The notes beneath the pieces were generated by a model. The model was not told where the DNA came from, searched no databases, and worked only from the letters and a program-made list of their open reading frames with translations. Source: Taiwanofungus camphoratus (lineage: Eukaryota > Basidiomycota > Agaricomycetes > Polyporales > Taiwanofungaceae). From it: 64,000 nucleotides of DNA. Location of the stretch: positions 496,001 through 560,000 of the forward strand of contig CP021224.1 of the NCBI GenBank assembly GCA_003999685.1. Direction: 5' to 3'. This document shows, piece after piece, positions 59,705 through 64,000 of this stretch (position 1 is the first letter of the stretch; each line of letters opens with the position of its first letter). The position numbers and the translations under genes are program-made.

Positions 59705-61095
59705 GCGATTGGAGATGAGGCGACTCAGGCGAGGAAGGGAAAATTTGTTTTTTGGGAGTGGTGGTACGACCACCGCTTGCGTTTCGGATATTCTGATTCT
59801 GATTGGCTGCTACGGGGTTGCTGTACGCAGCCACTACCAATATGTTGTCAGTCCATACAGCTCCATATCGCACGACCACTGTCAAATTATCCACGGACAT
59901 GTCAAAAACATTGTTGCCCATCATTCCATCGGAGTCCCTTCACCGCTCTTGTTATCAAGCCCATCGTCCCGTGGCGTTTTCTGCAGTCGGACAGGCGGTC
60001 TCTCATTTGTGTTCGACCTTAGCTTCAGTCTCCTGCTCTTGCTTGGGTGATCGTTTGTTTTATTCTCCAGACTGGATTGAGATGTGAGATCGAGGTCGTC
60101 CAATTTAAGCGTCGAGTTGTCTGATTCGGCGTCTCTTATTGTTTATCTCTCTGCAAGAGGCCGGGTATCCTATACGTTTAGGAGAGGTGCCATGTACCAC
60201 GGGATCTCATTTCGCAAGCTGTTTCGTCTTCAGGCTTTCAAAGAACAAGACATGTAATCGAATTCTGGTTCTGCATGTGCTCCTGTGCCTTCCTGAATTG
60301 TGTCGAACCGGTATTGAAGCCTGTGAAAAATAGATAACCAAGCTCTGTTTTCATCCAAGCTCATTGGCTTCTAGTGCCATAGACGGCCCCATCTGGTCCT
60401 GGAATCTTTGTCGTATCGTAAATGGTCTGCTTCGTGCTATACACATATGGCATGTTCCTTAACCTTCGTCTCAGAACTTGAGACGTAAACAGTTCGATGA
60501 TAATCTTCCTATTCGAGCCGCGGTGTAGGCCGGCCGTTTCACACGAAGAGCGGCTCTTAAGAGCTTGATCGGAATTAAGTGGGCCGCCTTACTCTAGTTA
60601 TGACTGATGCGTGCCTTGCTTTATGATACTGCATTGGCGGATAAGGCTGTCAGGACACCAATGATCTCAATGCTTCACCAGGCTGTCTCTGTGCTACGTA
60701 TCTGATTTTAGCGGTCTAGGTTCGTCATTGGTCTAGGGTCCCCCAAGATCTTGAGCAGTAACTGCTCGATTATGGTGCTCCATTACTCGCATAGTCCAAC
60801 ACCAGGCGTACACGATTATAATTTATAAACCAGACATTTGACATTCGTGCTAAAACGTCAGACGGGGGTCATGAGTAGATACATATGCGAAATGGCAAGC
60901 GCTTCCGATGAGGAAACTAGGTCTCGACAGGAGCTCAACGAGGGCGAGGCTATAGCAAGTCCTGGACAATATGGACAGCTTTAGGCCGGGGAATGAAGGG
61001 TAACGGATGGCTGAAACCACGTTGGCAAAGCTTTCAGTAAGCCGGGCCGCCTGGACCAGGATGCAAGACGCACCTAGAAACGCTCGTGGTAAACT
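59705..61095. other. Gene-free stretch
   Basis: ERG13 upstream region and about 1 kb with no recognised feature. A CCAAT motif (minus strand, near 59,800) fits the ERG13 promoter. Confidence 0.5.
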
Positions 61096-61351
61096 CTATT
61101 TGGGCAGCACGAGCTTCCCGTCCGCGTCCAGCTCCGGGAGAATGTCGTACGTCGCGAGAATGGAGGCCATCGCCATGAACATCGTCAGGTCGGCAAAGTG
61201 CTGGCCTGAAGCGCGGACGGCGTGTGAGCCAATTATCGCCCAGAACCATAAGTCACATGTAGAGCATACCTGGACAGACCCGCCGCCCGAAATTGAAGGC
61301 CCAGGTGTGTGGGTCTAGCTGAGATATTTCAATGATGTCGTGTGCGATAGC
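61096..61351 (-). pseudogene. Cytochrome P450 C-terminal relic (haem-binding region)
   Basis: On the minus strand the frame reads AIAHDIIEISQLDPHTW, then AFNFGRRVCP, a 66-bp intron (GTATGC...CTTCAG), and GQHFADLTMFMAMASILATY with DILPELDADGKLVLPK and a stop at 61096-61098. FNFGRRVCPGQHFAD is the P450 haem-binding signature with the axial Cys, of the fungal CYP type near O-methylsterigmatocystin oxidoreductase. Between AIAHD and DPHTW the usual 30 or so residues (YPDPxxFxPxRF) are missing, and no ExxR helix, I-helix or N-terminus could be found upstream. So only the last exon or two are left. A complete gene would be about 510 residues. It could still be the end of a badly read gene, but the missing ERR-PERF segment argues against. 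Confidence 0.65.
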
Positions 61352-63167
61352 TCACTGGTGTCCGAGTATATCGAGTTCTACCTATGTGCATGCTGTATCC
61401 CGGGAAGGTGGATGTCAGGGATGCCGTCATAGATCCTGAAGACCGGCGGACTATTCCACAGATCATGTCGGTGACAAAAAGATCTGGTTGCCGCCCGTAC
61501 ATTGACTCGTTCGTTCCCTGGAGTATAACTAGACAGGACGGATACAAAAAGATAACCAAATCATCAACATCACGTCTGGCACGGGGACAGGCCGCAACTT
61601 ACATTGGTATAAACCGCCCAGGTTGGGCTAAGAAGCTAAATTTTGCTTACATGTCATAGCTCACTGAGTCTGCCGAGCTCCTTTCTTTATCACAGCTTCA
61701 CCGTTTTAACAGTGGATTGGCATGCGAAGGTTCAAGAGAGAGTAATGATTCACCTGTAATGGCATCTTTCGCTAGACTATGACTAGCGTTGAGGAACGCG
61801 AGTGCTCCGCCTCAGCCATCACCTCGTCACGCGAATCGCATCTGTTGCGTTGATCGGATGCTTGCAATGAGTGCGGAAAGTACCGTTGGAGCTGAGCCAA
61901 AAAAATTCCTTCGAACGAAGTAGAGTACACCCGGCGCGCGGTCTTGACGTTGCGATCCGACAACCATTTTGCATTCGTTAATAACGTCGCATGCGCGCTG
62001 ACCACAGGTGTACATCTGGCAGCTTCGACTGCCGTTGCAATAGCCTCCACCGCGGAGGGTTGTAATACAAATGGAAGTCTGCATCCGTTGTCAACGAGCT
62101 TGCTTTTCAGAACCTGTAAATGCTTCCCTCATATTGTGATTCAGCACGAATACAAGCCAAGTGGTAACACTGCCAGTACCATCAAACTTTGGGTCATCAA
62201 ATGTACAAGACGATATAACCAAGCGACTGGCCATGATTAGTAGACTATCTTGGCAAATTAAGTCATTGCCGTGCTCCCTGCAGCTCTTTTTATCAAAATA
62301 CCCATGGCGTCACAACATGCAATAGCGTACACTGAAGCCCCGCAGAGTTCATCAATCCGATCAATCGCGGAATCATAGCTTCGGTCGCTCTTGATTGTCT
62401 CTCCAGAAGGTGTATGCAAATTGTCAAGGATGTTCAAGATCGGGTAATGACATTCCGGTACAGTATTCTCTAGGAGCGAGCTGGTTTTTGCGATGAGAGC
62501 GACGTGAAGGGGTTCAAACATTGATCAGCTAGACTCGTTCAATCTGCCATAAATGTGTGGCTGATTCAGAAAAATGTGATCCTAAAAACAGTCCATGCCT
62601 TCACGTACTATGAACATGACGTCGTCTGACGTGAGTATCACGTCTGTAATCCACCTTGCAGATAGAGGGTTTGCGATCAAATGATCTGACTGTTGGCAGC
62701 CCAAAGTAGCTTTCTCCTGAGGCATAGCATCGGGAGGGGTCGAAGATACCATAATTCCATTCGCAATGTAGTAGAGCTCGACACCCCCTTCAGTCCAAGA
62801 ATCATGACTAGAACATGCTATTCGAGTAGAAAACGAGCTATCGGAAACGAGCGCGAACGAAAAGCACTCCAACTTCTCCGAAGTGCTCAACTGTTGTTGT
62901 CTAAGAATAATCGTCAAGCACGATATTTATTTCGAACCGGTGACCGCGGCGTGGTCACGTGCCAGCATCATACACATAGCGGCATGATGCTGAGCCTCAC
63001 GATAGCCTGTCTTAAACACCTTTCTGATAGGCTTTGAGCCTTCTCCAGCTTGCAGAAATAGCGACCCTGAGTCCGGGCATTTCATGATATCCTTTGGGCG
63101 CGAGGGTCTCCCAAGGAAATCGATATCTAGAGATTCAAACCTCGTAAAGTCAGGATAGACCATATCG
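61352..63167. other. Gene-free stretch
   Basis: Minus-strand frames (for example one of 78 codons starting 4 bp from the VPS9 ATG) resemble no family; not called. It must include the VPS9-gene promoter. Confidence 0.45.
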
Positions 63168-64000
63168 ATGGACTCAGCGCTCGGATCCCAAGAGCATGGG
63201 GAAGAGGCGCTGCATGAACCTTTGGACAGGCTTCATATTGGTACATCGGCGATTGCAGTAAGTGCTGATGATCCTGATTCCAACCCATGGGAAGACTCGA
63301 CTACAACATCCCTTGCGCCTGACCTGGGCGGACACAATCTACGTATCCCTGACCCTTCCTCCCTGGACGACCCTACCACTCACCGGTTTACTTCGGAAGC
63401 GGGTGAGAAAATGATACATACAAATGCAGATGTGTTACTGGAGTTTGATCCGCTCGCAAGTGCGGAGGAGAAAGCAGCGAGAGACGCATGGGCAGATTCC
63501 CCAGCACATCCCCCACCTAGCCGGACAGACGAGAGTCCTACTATTCCTCCGAATCTTCCTGCAAAAAATGCAGAGGGCACATCGCAAACCTCCTCACAAC
63601 TATCCTCAACACCAAATCGACCATCATCGCCTATCCCTGCATTTCCCACCCTTGCAGCTCTCGCACGGAGCTTCTCGCTACCGCTCGGTGCACGCAGCCA
63701 ACGGTCTCGTTCTCTTGATATGGCGACCCCCGTCCCCTCTCCCGCCACACTTTCCTCTTTTGCCCAGCAGCAGTCCGCACCTCCTACAGGTAAAGCCGCG
63801 GGAGATGGTTCGAACGCCAGCACAGAGCCGAGCGGAAGTGGACGAAGTGCGCCAGCACAGAAGCAAATGGATAGGGTCAGGGATAAGAGCAGGGATAAAG
63901 ACAACCCGCCCTTCGACTTTCAGAGATTCTTAGACCAGATGAAGATGAGGAGCGCAGAGCCAGTGGCCAAGTACCTTCGGTCGTATGTCAGTGTCGTCCT
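63168..64000 (+). CDS. VPS9: VPS9-domain Rab5 guanine nucleotide exchange factor, first exon (runs off the window)
   Basis: A frame without stop from ATG 63168 to the window end encodes the N-terminus of a Rabex-5/VPS9 type exchange factor, which activates Rab5 GTPases in endosomal traffic. About 220 residues are disordered: MDSALGSQEHGEEALHEPLD, PSSLDDPTTHRFTSEAGEKM, FPTLAALARSFSLPLGARSQ and Ser/Pro-rich stretches. Then comes PPFDFQRFLDQMKMRSAEPV followed by AKYLRS, the helical bundle that starts the VPS9 catalytic core. The exon seems to end just there: GTATGTCAG at 63984 is a good donor after CGGTC, so the last 17 bases are probably intron. No stop interrupts 270 codons. The catalytic VPS9 domain proper lies beyond the window. 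Confidence 0.8.
   Translation, partial: MDSALGSQEHGEEALHEPLDRLHIGTSAIAVSADDPDSNPWEDSTTTSLAPDLGGHNLRIPDPSSLDDPTTHRFTSEAGEKMIHTNADVLLEFDPLASAEEKAARDAWADSPAHPPPSRTDESPTIPPNLPAKNAEGTSQTSSQLSSTPNRPSSPIPAFPTLAALARSFSLPLGARSQRSRSLDMATPVPSPATLSSFAQQQSAPPTGKAAGDGSNASTEPSGSGRSAPAQKQMDRVRDKSRDKDNPPFDFQRFLDQMKMRSAEPVAKYLRSYVSVV

Noticed and set aside
62258-63163. Three minus-strand frames of 78-111 codons that might be exons of one gene
   Set aside because: They match no family, the first would start only 4 bp from the divergent VPS9 start codon, and no consistent splice chain was found.

Overview
The window is a gene-dense piece of a filamentous basidiomycete genome, most likely an Agaricomycete and probably a wood or litter decomposer. 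The evidence is many short GT-AG introns (about 45-65 bp), Agaricomycete-type protein families (a lineage-specific family beginning MGRAPDIF, double BTB proteins, a fungal Zn2Cys6-type activator C-terminus), secreted hydrolases (a GH5 glucanase and a class 3 lipase), and relics of a laccase and a cytochrome P450.

Layout. 0-9 kb: the C-terminal part of a fungal transcription factor (+), mitochondrial GatA/HER2 (-), the ribosome-biogenesis WD40 protein MAK11/PAK1IP1 (+) and a GPATCH1-like G-patch protein (-, tail to tail with MAK11). 9-11.5 kb: no gene recognised. 11.5-24.4 kb: a YAT-family amino-acid permease (+), the tRNA m3C methyltransferase TRM140/METTL2 (-), a very long ROM2-type RhoGEF (+) with two consecutive DH domains, and a Ser/Pro/Arg-rich hypothetical protein (-). 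26-31 kb: a small protein with an HMG-box-like segment, then a secreted 835-residue protein with nine His/Asp-rich repeats, flanked by two identical 120-nt U6 snRNA genes in opposite orientation. 32-37 kb: a laccase relic, FMP52 with a 7-base first coding exon, and an uncharacterised Agaricomycete family gene. 37-42 kb: a secreted GH5 exo-1,3-glucanase-like enzyme and a secreted class 3 lipase (both -). 43-50 kb: tubulin cofactor B, CDC48/p97 and DGAT2 (all +). 50-57 kb: a decayed-looking LRR protein (-) and two related double-BTB genes (+), interspersed with small hairpin repeats. 57-64 kb: HMG-CoA synthase ERG13 (-), a P450 C-terminal relic (-), and the first exon of a VPS9-domain Rab5 exchange factor running off the end.

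Most genes are unlinked housekeeping functions: translation and tRNA modification (GatA, TRM140, MAK11), splicing (GPATCH1, U6), protein quality control (CDC48), lipid and sterol synthesis (DGAT2, ERG13), and Rho/Rab signalling (RhoGEF, VPS9). No biosynthetic cluster is seen. The points most worth a second look are the U6 pair with a shared upstream element at exactly the same distance, the His-rich repeat protein, the duplicated DH domain with matching intron positions, and the hairpin family around the BTB genes. Exon boundaries were read by eye from splice signals and protein continuity; domain and family calls are from recognition, not from a search.
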